A DNA stretch of 64,000 bases from Azonexus sp. (GTDB lineage Bacteria > Pseudomonadota > Gammaproteobacteria > Burkholderiales > Rhodocyclaceae), in the NCBI RefSeq assembly GCF_030824335.1, contig NZ_JAVBXX010000013.1, forward strand, positions 84,389 through 148,388, written 5' to 3'. Both the position numbers and the translations under genes were made by a program. The notes below the pieces were generated by a model that searched no databases, was not told the origin of the DNA, and worked only from the letters and a program-made list of their open reading frames with translations. This document shows, piece after piece, positions 28,360-36,357 of the stretch (its first letter is position 1; each line of letters opens with the position of its first letter).

Positions 28360-28609
28360 TTACGCCGACACGGCCAAAGGGCAGTTACGCAAGCTCGACA
28401 AACAGACGGCACGGCGCATCGTTGACTTCATGGATGAGCGTATTGCCGGACTGGAAAACCCGCGTAGCACTGGCAAGGCATTGACTGGCCCACAGGGTGG
28501 CCTCTGGCGCTACCGGGTGGGCGATTGCCGTGTGATTTGTGACATTCAGGACGGCGCTTTGCGCGTCCTTGTGGTTCAGGTTGGCAACCGGCGCGAGATT
28601 TACCGATAA
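28343..28609 (+). CDS. RelE/ParE-family toxin
   Basis: 88-residue toxin of the RelE/ParE superfamily: MAWTIDYADTAKGQLRKLDK, then IAGLENPRSTGKALTGPQ, and the catalytic-side block WRYRVGDCRVICDIQDG. Likely a ribosome-dependent mRNA endonuclease of the RelE type, judged from the arginine-rich strand RYRVGDCRVI. The start is TTG 28343, preceded by GAGGAGAGA and lying within the antitoxin gene. Confidence 0.87.
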   Translation: MAWTIDYADTAKGQLRKLDKQTARRIVDFMDERIAGLENPRSTGKALTGPQGGLWRYRVGDCRVICDIQDGALRVLVVQVGNRREIYR

Positions 28610-28628
28610 ATTGCACTATCGCACAGAG

Positions 28629-28800
28629 TTTTGGGCATTACGTAAAAACGGCGAAGAAAGCACATATCGTGTCCAACCTCGTTACTGCGTTGAGCAGCCG
28701 TCGATTTTTGCCATTTATTGCGGTCGACCGCAATAAAACGGGAAAAACACGCAGTCATTCCCTGGCTCGGGACAACATATCGTGTCTGACCCCGTTTTTG
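28629..28800 (+). repeat. ~172-bp REP-like composite repeat, copy A
   Basis: Nearly identical to 29495-29665 in the same orientation. It contains, in order, TTTTGGGCATTACG, a variant core ATATCGTGTCCAACCTCGTT, the 24-bp perfect palindrome centred on TGCGGTCGACCGCA at 28719-28732 (extended by TTTAT on each side), and a full core ATATCGTGTCTGACCCCGTT at 28777-28796. Two REP cores around a palindrome suggest a BIME-like unit mobilised by the nearby RAYT. With copy B it brackets the HigBA module. Confidence 0.85.
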
Positions 28801-28847
28801 CCGTTTTTGACCCCGTTTTTGACCCGTTTATCCGACCCCGTCTATCT

Positions 28848-29135
28848 TCAGGCCACGTGCTTCAGTCGCTCGATATGGGGCCGCCGCCTGTTGCGCTCGG
28901 CTTGCCACAGATCATAAGCCACCTGCATGCGCAGCCACATTTGCGCATTGATGCCCAGCCAATCCTGCAAACGCAGAGCCATATCCGCACTGATGGCAGC
29001 ATGACCATTGAGTATCCGCGACAACGCCGCTCGCGTTACGCCAAGCTGCTTTGCCGCTGCCGTAATCGTAACTTCAGCCGGCCAGCCTTCCTTGAGGACT
29101 TCGCCGGGGTGGGCCGGATTGTGCATGCCATTCAT
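28848..29135 (-). CDS. higA: HigA-type antitoxin (XRE helix-turn-helix)
   Basis: 95 residues from ATG 29135, which has AGGAG 7 bases upstream. The N-terminal [18 protein letters not shown] is the HigA/VapI opening; the helix-turn-helix is [21 protein letters not shown], followed by [10 protein letters not shown]. It binds the HigB toxin and the operon promoter. It follows higB by 10 bp, the reversed toxin-first order typical of HigBA. Confidence 0.9.
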   Translation of the reverse strand: MNGMHNPAHPGEVLKEGWPAEVTITAAAKQLGVTRAALSRILNGHAAISADMALRLQDWLGINAQMWLRMQVAYDLWQAERNRRRPHIERLKHVA

Positions 29136-29145
29136 CGTCACTCTC

Positions 29146-29424
29146 CTAGTGGTAATCCAGATAATCAACCAACTCCGCATCTTCGCCATCAAATCGAAAG
29201 ATCAAGCGCCAGTTGCCATTCACGGTAATGGCCCAGAAACCGGACAATTCCCCAGTCAGCGGATGCAGACGCCAGGCGGGGAAATTCATCTCCTCCGCAC
29301 AGGTAGCAGAATCCAGTGCAGTCAATTGTGCGTGAAGTCGATTGCCGTGATGGGGCTGAATACCGGCTTTGCTACCTCTGCGATAGAAGGCTTCAAGTCC
29401 TTTGTGACGAAAACTTCGGATCAT
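29146..29424 (-). CDS. higB: HigB-type toxin (RelE superfamily)
   Basis: 92 residues: [20 protein letters not shown] opens the protein, ARLHPL-type [15 protein letters not shown] and [10 protein letters not shown] form the central sheet, and it ends DYLDYH. This is the standard HigB pattern; family members cleave mRNA on the ribosome. Toxin gene first, antitoxin second. The module is bracketed by the two near-identical REP-like composite repeats, so it may have moved as a cassette. Confidence 0.9.
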   Translation of the reverse strand: MIRSFRHKGLEAFYRRGSKAGIQPHHGNRLHAQLTALDSATCAEEMNFPAWRLHPLTGELSGFWAITVNGNWRLIFRFDGEDAELVDYLDYH

Positions 29425-29494
29425 GCCTCATGGTATAGCGTAGCTATACGAATCGCAACTGCTTATTGCGGCTGACAGTGGTCAGTACGCAGAT

Positions 29495-29665
29495 TTTTGG
29501 GCATTACGTAAAAACGGCGAAGAAAGTACATATCGTGTCCAACCCCGTTATTGCGTTGAGCCGCCGCCGATTTTTGCCATTTATTGCGGTCGACCGCAAT
29601 AAAACGGGAAAAACACGCAGTCGTTCCTGGCTCGGGACAATATATCGTGTCTGACCCCGTTTTTG
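29495..29665 (+). repeat. ~171-bp REP-like composite repeat, copy B
   Basis: Second copy of the 28629-28800 unit, with only a handful of substitutions and one single-base length difference. It has the same palindrome on TGCGGTCGACCGCA (29585-29598) and the same terminal core ATATCGTGTCTGACCCCGTT (29642-29661). The near identity over ~170 bp points to a recent duplication or a shared mobilisation event. Confidence 0.85.
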
Positions 29666-29670
29666 TGCTT

Positions 29671-29826
29671 GGCGGAATCAGCGAACTTCGTCTCCCAATT
29701 CGCCCTGGTCGCGTTGAACCCCATGCAATCAAACGAAAACCGAAAAACCATCAACTGCTCACCGTGACAAGAGACGTCGCACGAGCAACTATCCTCCGTG
29801 CTCGGAGAAAATCAAGCTTAAGGTAG
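29671..29826 (+). pseudogene. 3' fragment of a transposase (IS4-family-like C-terminus)
   Basis: The frame ending TAG 29824-29826 reads RPGRVEPHAIKRKPKNHQLL followed by a basic tail (RARRKSSLR). This R-x-EP-x-x-x-KR-P-K pattern is the usual C-terminal tail of IS4-group DDE transposases. The rest of the gene is missing: the fragment begins directly after REP-like copy B. It is probably a scar of an insertion sequence interrupted by the REP element. The assignment rests on one short motif from memory. Confidence 0.45.
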
Positions 29827-29835
29827 TGCCATGGG

Positions 29836-29849
29836 TGTCTGACCCCGTT
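29836..29849 (+). repeat. Partial REP-like core
   Basis: TGTCTGACCCCGTT followed by ATTGCGC, a truncated copy of the REP-like core. It lies 10 bp after the transposase fragment and just downstream of the convergent gene of unknown function. Confidence 0.6.
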
Positions 29850-29878
29850 ATTGCGCTCTGTTCTTTGCTAATCCTTTC

Positions 29879-30958
29879 TCAACGAGGCATCTCCGTTGCG
29901 CTCTCCCCCTCCAGAAATTGGCTTGGTAGTGCCAGACGAATAGCTTCGCTCATCCAGTAGAGCGCCCGCTCATTCAAATGCTCTTTTGACAATAAATTCA
30001 GCTCGGTCAAGTAATCAAGGGCCTCCAACGAAAAAGCTTCTTCATGATTTGAAACACTAGATGCTTCATGAAACTCTCGGCAATAAAATTTGCTCCTCGC
30101 AAGATATTTCAAGGCTGCCATAGATGGCTCCTTCAGAAGGAATTTATCCTCCTTCTCCCATGAGCGCTTGCTCGTTGTAAAAACCTGGATCAAATCTCTT
30201 GCCACACCACGCTCCAGGTCTTCCGCATCTGTTCCGCGACTATTGTTATATGCCGAATAAATCGGATAGCGTGCATCTTCGACAATACGCGGCCAGATTG
30301 CCGACAGCAAAGCGATATAGTCTGGGTTCCTGAGATAAAACTCATACCCCACTCCAAAGCTTGTTACCGGATAGGGCTTGAACTGAAACTCGTGCACAGG
30401 CAGCAGATTGAAGTCATCAAAAATATTCAGCCGCGCTTTCACTGGTATTCCCAACTGGGATGCCGATGCCGCGATCGTTTTTTCAGCCGCCTCCGCAACT
30501 TCCCCGGACTCCGGGAGCAGAAGATGGAACCATTCAGAATCCATGCTTATCCGAGACAAGCGCAGCATCGGCTCCGGTGCCTGTCGCAGGTTATATATCA
30601 ACTTGTATTTGGCGGTGCTTTCCTGCCCCCAGCACAACGGCTGAGGATTCAAGGCATCAAGCAGGAAACCGCATATTGGTCTCTTGATAAGAGAAGTAAT
30701 GAAGCTGCGCTCGTTCAGCAACAGACAATCATACGGAACAACCAAAATCTGATTTGGAAAAATTATGCTCGGCGACTCTCTTGGCTCCGGCGCAGCACTT
30801 TGCAAATCAGGCACAAAACCTTTAGGAAAGTCTGGCGTAGATGCTGCCAAAGGCAAAATATTGGTGGTGTTCTGGATGACGATTGTTTGTTTCCCTTCGT
30901 TAGCCCGACCGTAAAAAAACCCGTATATCGCATCAAATATACGACTCAAAAAATCCAT
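29879..30958 (-). CDS. Protein of unknown function, AT-rich, probably acquired
   Basis: 359 residues with no family I recognise. The N-terminus MDFLSRIFDAIYGFFYGRAN is amphipathic and could touch the membrane. A mixed middle follows (LVVPYDCLLLNERSFITSL; ICGFLLDALNPQPLCWGQ), and the C-terminal third is helical and charged. There is no signal peptide. The coding sequence is visibly AT-richer (roughly mid-40s percent GC by eye) than the ~60 percent surroundings and uses A/T-ending codons, so it was probably gained by horizontal transfer. It sits between REP/TA debris and the S-layer region; a defence or accessory role is possible but unsupported. Confidence 0.65.
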   Translation of the reverse strand: MDFLSRIFDAIYGFFYGRANEGKQTIVIQNTTNILPLAASTPDFPKGFVPDLQSAAPEPRESPSIIFPNQILVVPYDCLLLNERSFITSLIKRPICGFLLDALNPQPLCWGQESTAKYKLIYNLRQAPEPMLRLSRISMDSEWFHLLLPESGEVAEAAEKTIAASASQLGIPVKARLNIFDDFNLLPVHEFQFKPYPVTSFGVGYEFYLRNPDYIALLSAIWPRIVEDARYPIYSAYNNSRGTDAEDLERGVARDLIQVFTTSKRSWEKEDKFLLKEPSMAALKYLARSKFYCREFHEASSVSNHEEAFSLEALDYLTELNLLSKEHLNERALYWMSEAIRLALPSQFLEGESATEMPR

Positions 30959-31101
30959 CGCCCCCCCAATCCTTAAACACCTTGAAAATTACTAGAAAAA
31001 TAAAGCACTGTGCCCGGATAGCATATTGACGCCATTCTTGCCTGAGGTCTACACGCCCGAACCGATCATCTCCTTAGCTCGAAAAAAAATGCCTTCGCAT
31101 A

Positions 31102-31140
31102 AAAAAATCTCCGGGGCGCTTCGGCCGGCGGAGATTTTTT
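31102..31140 (-). terminator. Rho-independent terminator after DUF6447-like gene B
   Basis: Stem arms AAAAAATCTCC and GGAGATTTTTT around a GC-rich interior; on the minus strand a run of seven T follows. It ends the transcript of the small gene at 31179-31391. The rest of 30959-31101 holds nothing recognisable apart from the upstream region of the 29879-30958 gene. Confidence 0.85.
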
Positions 31141-31178
31141 GGGTAGCAGCACGACAAACCCGTGCTTAGGGCAAATGC

Positions 31179-31391
31179 TTACTGCTTGTTTGACTGCTTG
31201 GCGTCTTGCTGATCGAGTTCGGACTGCAGTTCACGCATGTAGGCATTGCGGGCGGTGTTCAGCACGGCGGTCTGCGACTTCAGGCGCTGCAGTTCGGCTT
31301 CGACGAATTGCACGCTGGCCAGTTGGCCTTTGGCATTTTCGGTCAGCGCGTCGATCTCGTATTCCTTGCCGTTGAAAGTCAGTGTGGCCAT
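31179..31391 (-). CDS. DUF6447-like small protein B
   Basis: 70 residues from ATG 31391, preceded by AAGGAGCC; longer readings upstream run through the hairpins behind the S-layer gene. It begins MATLTFNGKEYEIDALTENA, then a helix with LKSQTAVLNTARNAYMRELQ. It is the paralogue of the 80-aa protein at 25769-26011. Both lie on the same strand just downstream of a large secreted-protein gene and behind a terminator. Small, soluble and charged, it may assist secretion or folding of the surface protein, but its function is unknown. Confidence 0.8.
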   Translation of the reverse strand: MATLTFNGKEYEIDALTENAKGQLASVQFVEAELQRLKSQTAVLNTARNAYMRELQSELDQQDAKQSNKQ

Positions 31392-31422
31392 TTTGGCTCC
31401 TTGAAAAATCACGAGGGATAAA

Positions 31423-31454
31423 AAACCCCCGCCTCCTTGCGGAGACAGGGGTTT
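31423..31454 (-). terminator. Terminator between the S-layer-like gene and DUF6447-like gene B
   Basis: Hairpin of AAACCCCTGTCTCC and GGAGGCGGGGGTTT arms (minus strand, two mismatches) with a GCAA loop, followed by TTTTTTA. A typical Rho-independent terminator 56 bp beyond the S-layer-like stop codon and 32 bp ahead of the small gene. Confidence 0.82.
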
Positions 31455-31470
31455 GTAGGCTTGCACCTGC

Positions 31471-31492
31471 ACCCCTCGACGAAGCGAGGGGT
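31471..31492 (-). other. Stable hairpin directly after the S-layer-like gene
   Basis: Perfect 8-bp stem ACCCCTCG/CGAGGGGT with a six-base loop, without a T-run. It may protect the 3' end of the S-layer-like mRNA from exonucleases, as expected for a very abundant message, with the terminator proper lying just beyond. Confidence 0.6.
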
Positions 31493-31509
31493 GTCTCCGT
31501 TTCGGGAGA

Positions 31510-34500
31510 TTAGGCGATGATAGCCAGGTTTGCACCAGTGAAAGCGCCGCCACCGGTAACGGTACCGATAACGACAGCACCAACACCGAAGGCACCGTCC
31601 AGGTCGTAGGAAACCGCACCGGTATCGGTGGCGATTGCCAGAACAGCACCGGCGTTAGAACCAGCACCAACCGTCAGACCAGCGATATTAGCAGCGGTAT
31701 CGACCACAACGTGGTTTGCCCAAGCACCAGCGCCCAGAAGAGCAGCAGCAGCAGCATTGACGGCAGTAACAGCACCAGCAGCGTAGTCAGCGGCATTCAG
31801 GGTCAGACCAGCAACGCTGAATTGCAGAACGTCGTTTGCAACCACGAAGTTGGCGATGGTATCGGCATCAGCATTCAGAGCACTGTTGATGACCACGGTA
31901 TCGATTGCAGCATCAGCGATCAGATTGATCGTGTCAGCCAGAGCACCACCCGTCACGGTATCAGCACCGCTGGTACCAACGATGGTGTCAGCAGCAGCAG
32001 TACCGGTCAGGACAACCGTACCTGCATTGGTACCCAGAACACCCGTCAGATTCAGGGCGGTCGAGGTGACCGTTGCACCAACCGAAACGTTGAGCGTGTC
32101 GCCAGAGCTCAGATCAACGATGGTGGAAGCACCAGCAGTAGCGTTGAACGTATCGTTACCACCGTTACCGGTCACGTTAGCGCCGGCAGTGATGGTGTTG
32201 AAGGTATCGTTCTGAACCGTACCGACAACCGTCGTGCCGTTAACCGTGTAGGTCAGACCGGTCGTGGAGTTGATGGTCGGGCCATCGGCATACACGGTCG
32301 GAGCGATGAACGAAGTGATCGTGGTCAGCGTGTTCCAGTTGGTATCGGCCAGATCAATGGTGCCCAGTTCCGTAACGGTGATGTCGTTAGCGGCGGTGCC
32401 ATCAACGATCTGATACACGGTACCAACGTTATGGCTGCTAACAGCAACGTAGACCATCTTCTTGGCAGTGCCAGCAACTTCCGTTGCGAACAGTTCCTTG
32501 ACATTGACAGCGTTGTCGTTTTCGGTCGCGACGACATCGGTTGCCGCCGTGAACAAGTCTTCGATGTAGACGTGACCATCGGTAACGGCCAGAGCAGCGG
32601 AGATAGCGGTACCCATGTCAGCAGTAACACCACCAGCAGTCTTGGCACCGATGCCATCGAAGCCCAGGTAATCCATACCAGCACCAGCAGCGGTGAAGTT
32701 CAGGACCACGTCCTTACCGAATGCGCCAGTGTAAACAACGACTTCGTTGCTGGAGGATTCAACTGCAGCACCAACCGTGGTACCCAGAACGATCAAGTCG
32801 TCGCCTTCGCCAGCCGTGATGAAGTTGTCGCTGGTCGAGGTGCTTGCTGCACCAACGATATCAACGGCACCGTCGGTAGCCATATCCTTGACGTAGTCAG
32901 CATTGGTCGTGAAAGCGGCCAAGCTAACAGCAGCGCTGGCACCTGCGAAGGTTGCACCACCACCGTTGGTCATGTAGGTCACTGCGTCAGCAGCAGTTGC
33001 AGCGGCCGGGGTGGTAACGCCCCAAGCAGTTGCAGCAGCCAGCAATTCGGCAGTACCCAGAGCGGAAGCAGCCGGTGCCGTCAGGGCGACGGTCAGTGCG
33101 GAAGCAGACTGGTTACCGTCGGTCAGGGACTCAACGATCAGGGAGTTAGCCGGGCCATCCTTGGCAACCAGCAGGTTCTTCAAGGTAGCGTCATTGTTGA
33201 TGGCGTTCTTGATGGCCTGGTTGATTTCCAGATCGGTCAGCTTGTAGGTCGTGGTGTTAGCCAGATTGATCTTGGCAGAATCCAGACCACGGTAGCTCAC
33301 AACCAGATCAACCTTGTACAGGTTGTAGGTTTCGTTGGAATCCGAACGCAGATCGTTGATGTCTTGCGACGTCAGGATGTTGTCGTTCTGGTTGGCGGTG
33401 TTGAAAACCCAAACTGCGTTGCTGGTACCGGTACCAGCGCCGGCAGCGAAGCCCGGGTTGGTCAGAACGGTAGCGCCTGCATTCAGGGTCAGCGTGCCTT
33501 GCTTGCCGGTGTTGTCAGAGAACACCAAGTCATTGCCTGCACCAGCATTGATGGTGGTATCGCCAGCACCCGGGATACGGATGGTGTCGTTACCTTCGCC
33601 AGCGTTGATGGTGATGTTGTTGTTCAAGTTCTGGTTGTTGTACCAGTCTTGAGCAGAACCAGCCATACCCGTCGTATCAACAACGGTCAGGGTGATTGCG
33701 TCATTACCAGCGCCGCCTTCGACGTTGAAGGTGAAGTCAGACTGACCGGAAACAACCGTGCTACGGCTGCCGGCAACGCCACCGTCGACGACAACGGTCA
33801 GGGTGTCATCGTTGGCACCACCACGGTAGTCAAAGTTTGCGCCCTTGACGTTGTAGTTAACATTGCCGGTACCGGCGACATCAGCCGTCGGGCTGGCAGC
33901 GGTATCAACCAGGGTGATGTACTTGCTGATGGTGTTGCTGGAGATTTGAGCATCGAAAGCCAGCTTGCCGGTCATGGCAGAGCCGTCGATCAGGCGGACA
34001 TCGGTGAAACCGTAGTTGCCATGAACGGTGGAATCAACACCCGGCAGTGCGGCGTTACCAGCAGCAGAACCAGCATAGCCATTAACCGTCAAGTTGCCCT
34101 TACCGGCAACAGTCGGGTCGTAAACACCAGAGTTTTGGTCGGTGTTGGTGGTATCGCCATTCTTGATGGTAACTTCGCGCAGGGCGTTGTTGGTAGAAGC
34201 GATGGTCTGCAGCTTGCTGTTGTCGCGAACTTCAATTTCGAAGCGCTCGACACCACGCGAGGTGGAGGTAACGCCGGTAGACAGGCCACCAACGACCAGA
34301 TCGCCACCCGTAGAGCCACGGCCCACATCATCCAGAATGATCGTGCTGGTGACCAGTTCAGTCTGGGTCAGCGCGGTATCGGCGTAGGTGGTGTAGATGT
34401 TGGAGGTCGGCGGAACAGAAGCGCCGGTGGTGTTGTACCAGCCAGAGCCAGTCGGTGCGGTAATCGCAACACCCGTACCGCCGGTCAGGACGATTGCCTT

Positions 34501-35703
34501 GCCGGTAACGGAGCTGTTGGAGATCGGATCGGTGATGGTGAAGTCAGCACCCAGGGTAGCGACAACGCCGGTACCAACCAGTGCGTTCTGGAACACGGTC
34601 AGCAGGGCTGCGTAGGTGTCAGCAGCTGCAACAGCGGTCTTGTCCAGTTGAATGGTGGTCAGAACGCCGTTGATGCCCAGCTTGAACTGGTCGTACGGGT
34701 TGTTCAGCAGCGGGGTAGCGGCAGTAGCGGCAGTAGCGGCAGCGCCCGTGTCCATCAGCTTGATGGTCAGGGTGGTGTTGCCGGTAGAGGAATTGCGCAG
34801 GGAATGCTGGTCAAAGTAGACGCCGAAGTCGACGTTACCCGGATCGGTGCTTTCCATGACGATGGTGACGTCCTTGGTCTTGGCGCCATCGGCGATGCGG
34901 ACATCTTCAATAACCAGATCAGAACGGCTGTTGGTGTTTTGCCAAGTGGTAACACCTTGCATGTACTGTGCGTCAACCTGAACGATGTTGGAAGAAACAC
35001 CAGCACTCGGGTTGTTACCGTTGGTGTCGTCGTTCGGAATGGTTTGAGCTTGAATCTTGATCGTTTCGACGCCGTCGGTACGAGCAGTGATTGCGAAGCT
35101 GGCAGAATCACCCAACTGTGCAAACAGGGTGTCAACACCGGCACCGCCGGAAACGACATCACCGGACTGCAGGGTGTTGCTGTTGTTGATGATGTAGGCG
35201 TTGAACAGGTCAGCGCCGCTGGTGCCGGTCAGCTTGTCCTGGGTAACGGCCAGTTCGAAGCTGGTAGCAACGGCGGTCAGTGCTGCAATGGTGGTGCCAA
35301 CGTAGTTGGTGGCAACAACAGAGTAGTTGTAGGAAGCATCGATACCGGTGTTGTAAGCAGCCTTGGCAGTTGCCAGAGCAGCGTCGGTGGTGGTAGCCAG
35401 CACGTCAGCAACAGCGAAGATAGCGCCAACGCGGTTGGAAGCGTTTGCAGCCAGGAAGGCTTCGGTGGTGGACTGGGTAACGACAGCGGTCAGGCCCAGG
35501 TTGGCACGGATGGCGGAAGCCAGGTCAGCATTGGAAACGTTGGCGAACAGGCTGTTCAATGCGGAAACGTAAGCATTTTGGCCATTGGCGGCAACGAAAG
35601 CGCGGTGTTCGTTGAAAGCGGTGCTGCCCGGAGCAGCGCCAACCAGGGAAGCGTAGGCCTTCAGGACCAGGCTGTCATTCGGAAGACGAAGAGATAGTGC
35701 CAT
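31510..35703 (-). CDS. S-layer-like/RTX-type giant surface protein
   Basis: 1397 residues, rich in Ala, Thr, Val, Asn and Gly, with very little Cys, Trp or His, a composition typical of S-layer proteins. There is no N-terminal signal peptide. The first ~70 residues are helical (LKAYASLVGAAPGSTAFNEH). Scattered RTX-like turns appear from mid-protein (GGANDDTLTV, GGAGNDAITL, AGEGNDTIRI, AGAGNDLVFS) and near the C-terminus (GTSGADTVTGGALADTINL). The hydrophobic end ANLAIIA suits type I secretion. Codon use is narrow and AAGGAAATC precedes the ATG, signs of strong expression. Two hairpins follow the stop. Probably the cell's S-layer or main surface array protein. Confidence 0.75.
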   Translation of the reverse strand: MALSLRLPNDSLVLKAYASLVGAAPGSTAFNEHRAFVAANGQNAYVSALNSLFANVSNADLASAIRANLGLTAVVTQSTTEAFLAANASNRVGAIFAVADVLATTTDAALATAKAAYNTGIDASYNYSVVATNYVGTTIAALTAVATSFELAVTQDKLTGTSGADLFNAYIINNSNTLQSGDVVSGGAGVDTLFAQLGDSASFAITARTDGVETIKIQAQTIPNDDTNGNNPSAGVSSNIVQVDAQYMQGVTTWQNTNSRSDLVIEDVRIADGAKTKDVTIVMESTDPGNVDFGVYFDQHSLRNSSTGNTTLTIKLMDTGAAATAATAATPLLNNPYDQFKLGINGVLTTIQLDKTAVAAADTYAALLTVFQNALVGTGVVATLGADFTITDPISNSSVTGKAIVLTGGTGVAITAPTGSGWYNTTGASVPPTSNIYTTYADTALTQTELVTSTIILDDVGRGSTGGDLVVGGLSTGVTSTSRGVERFEIEVRDNSKLQTIASTNNALREVTIKNGDTTNTDQNSGVYDPTVAGKGNLTVNGYAGSAAGNAALPGVDSTVHGNYGFTDVRLIDGSAMTGKLAFDAQISSNTISKYITLVDTAASPTADVAGTGNVNYNVKGANFDYRGGANDDTLTVVVDGGVAGSRSTVVSGQSDFTFNVEGGAGNDAITLTVVDTTGMAGSAQDWYNNQNLNNNITINAGEGNDTIRIPGAGDTTINAGAGNDLVFSDNTGKQGTLTLNAGATVLTNPGFAAGAGTGTSNAVWVFNTANQNDNILTSQDINDLRSDSNETYNLYKVDLVVSYRGLDSAKINLANTTTYKLTDLEINQAIKNAINNDATLKNLLVAKDGPANSLIVESLTDGNQSASALTVALTAPAASALGTAELLAAATAWGVTTPAAATAADAVTYMTNGGGATFAGASAAVSLAAFTTNADYVKDMATDGAVDIVGAASTSTSDNFITAGEGDDLIVLGTTVGAAVESSSNEVVVYTGAFGKDVVLNFTAAGAGMDYLGFDGIGAKTAGGVTADMGTAISAALAVTDGHVYIEDLFTAATDVVATENDNAVNVKELFATEVAGTAKKMVYVAVSSHNVGTVYQIVDGTAANDITVTELGTIDLADTNWNTLTTITSFIAPTVYADGPTINSTTGLTYTVNGTTVVGTVQNDTFNTITAGANVTGNGGNDTFNATAGASTIVDLSSGDTLNVSVGATVTSTALNLTGVLGTNAGTVVLTGTAAADTIVGTSGADTVTGGALADTINLIADAAIDTVVINSALNADADTIANFVVANDVLQFSVAGLTLNAADYAAGAVTAVNAAAAALLGAGAWANHVVVDTAANIAGLTVGAGSNAGAVLAIATDTGAVSYDLDGAFGVGAVVIGTVTGGGAFTGANLAIIA

Positions 35704-36111
35704 TAAAGATTTCCTTTCGAAAGAAAATAAAAAAACTTACGTCACACAGTTAGCATGCATAAGCGTGGCCGAAATTTAACTGGTGGACCAGCTTTTTACA
35801 AGTGACGGGGATCACACATTCCCGATAATTGTGGGTTTACTGTCACAAACCTCACTATATGTGACGAAGCCCGATAGTGGCAGCGGGGGGCTTACGGACT
35901 TATAACAAGCGTAGATCGGAAAAAGCCTGGCCGAACAAAAGTGATTGCCCGGCGTTGGTCAGGCCACCTCTGCCTGCAGGCTGATTCGATTGGCTGTCGC
36001 CCGGACTTCCTTCATGCGTCCATGTCCAGGTAGTACCTTAGCGGATGTGTCCTACTTGAATAAAACATCGAGTTATACTTTAACAGTACTTTTGACTGAC
36101 AGGAGGTTTGA
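35704..36111. other. 408-bp intergenic region between S-layer-like gene and mazEF
   Basis: Holds the promoter and leader of the S-layer-like gene (minus strand) and, at the right end, the promoter region of mazEF (plus; a TATACT -10-like box at 36074-36079 without a clear -35). Between them are several GTGAC/GTCAC-type repeats (TGACGGGGATCACAC at about 35803-35817, TGTCACAAACC, TGTGACGAAG) that could be binding sites of a regulator. No gene or RNA is recognised. Confidence 0.5.
35773..35801 (-). promoter_or_regulatory. Putative sigma-70 promoter of the S-layer-like gene
   Basis: On the minus strand TTGTAA and TAAATT are separated by exactly 17 bases, about 70 bp before the start codon. The spacer contains the short inverted repeat CTGG-TCCA-CCAG, and GTGAC/GTCAC motifs lie just upstream. 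A leader of ~60 nt with a T-rich stretch and GAAAGGAAA would follow. Promoter assignment by eye only. Confidence 0.45.
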
Positions 36112-36357
36112 ATGCTGCAAACCCTACGCAAAGCTGGCGGCTCGCTGGTAATGACCGTGCCCAAGATGTTCATTGACCAAAATGGTCTGAGCGAAGGCTC
36201 CCAGGTAGAACTGCATCTTCTGGGCAAGAAGATGACTGTTGAGGCACCGACCCGCCCGCGTTACAAACTGGCTGACCTGATGGCTGAAATGCCGGAAGGG
36301 TTGCCGCGTGTTGAAGGCTGGGATGAAATGCCCTCGGTTGGTTTGGAGAACGGCTGA
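36112..36357 (+). CDS. mazE: MazE/AbrB-family antitoxin
   Basis: 81 residues with an N-terminal swapped-hairpin (AbrB/MazE) DNA-binding domain: MLQTLRKAGGSLVMTVPKMF, then SEGSQVELHLLGKKMTVEAP. The acidic C-terminal tail (ADLMAEMPEGLP) would cover the toxin. AGGAGG precedes the ATG. The stop overlaps the mazF start (TGATGG), so the two are coupled. Confidence 0.9.
   Translation: MLQTLRKAGGSLVMTVPKMFIDQNGLSEGSQVELHLLGKKMTVEAPTRPRYKLADLMAEMPEGLPRVEGWDEMPSVGLENG

Noticed and set aside
28719..28732. Reading the tag palindrome TGCGGTCGACCGCA as a plain SalI-type restriction feature
   Set aside because: The conserved unit is ten bases or more, with a consistent 5' TGCG flank. Other GTCGAC hexamers in the window lack this flank, so the six-base core alone does not explain the enrichment.
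31711..35697. A 1328-codon open frame on the plus strand, antisense to the S-layer-like gene
   Set aside because: It mirrors the strongly biased codons of the minus-strand gene. Its product is a low-complexity Gly/Ser/Gln/Val mix without domains, and it has no ribosome-binding site. The minus-strand gene has RTX motifs, a ribosome-binding site and a terminator.
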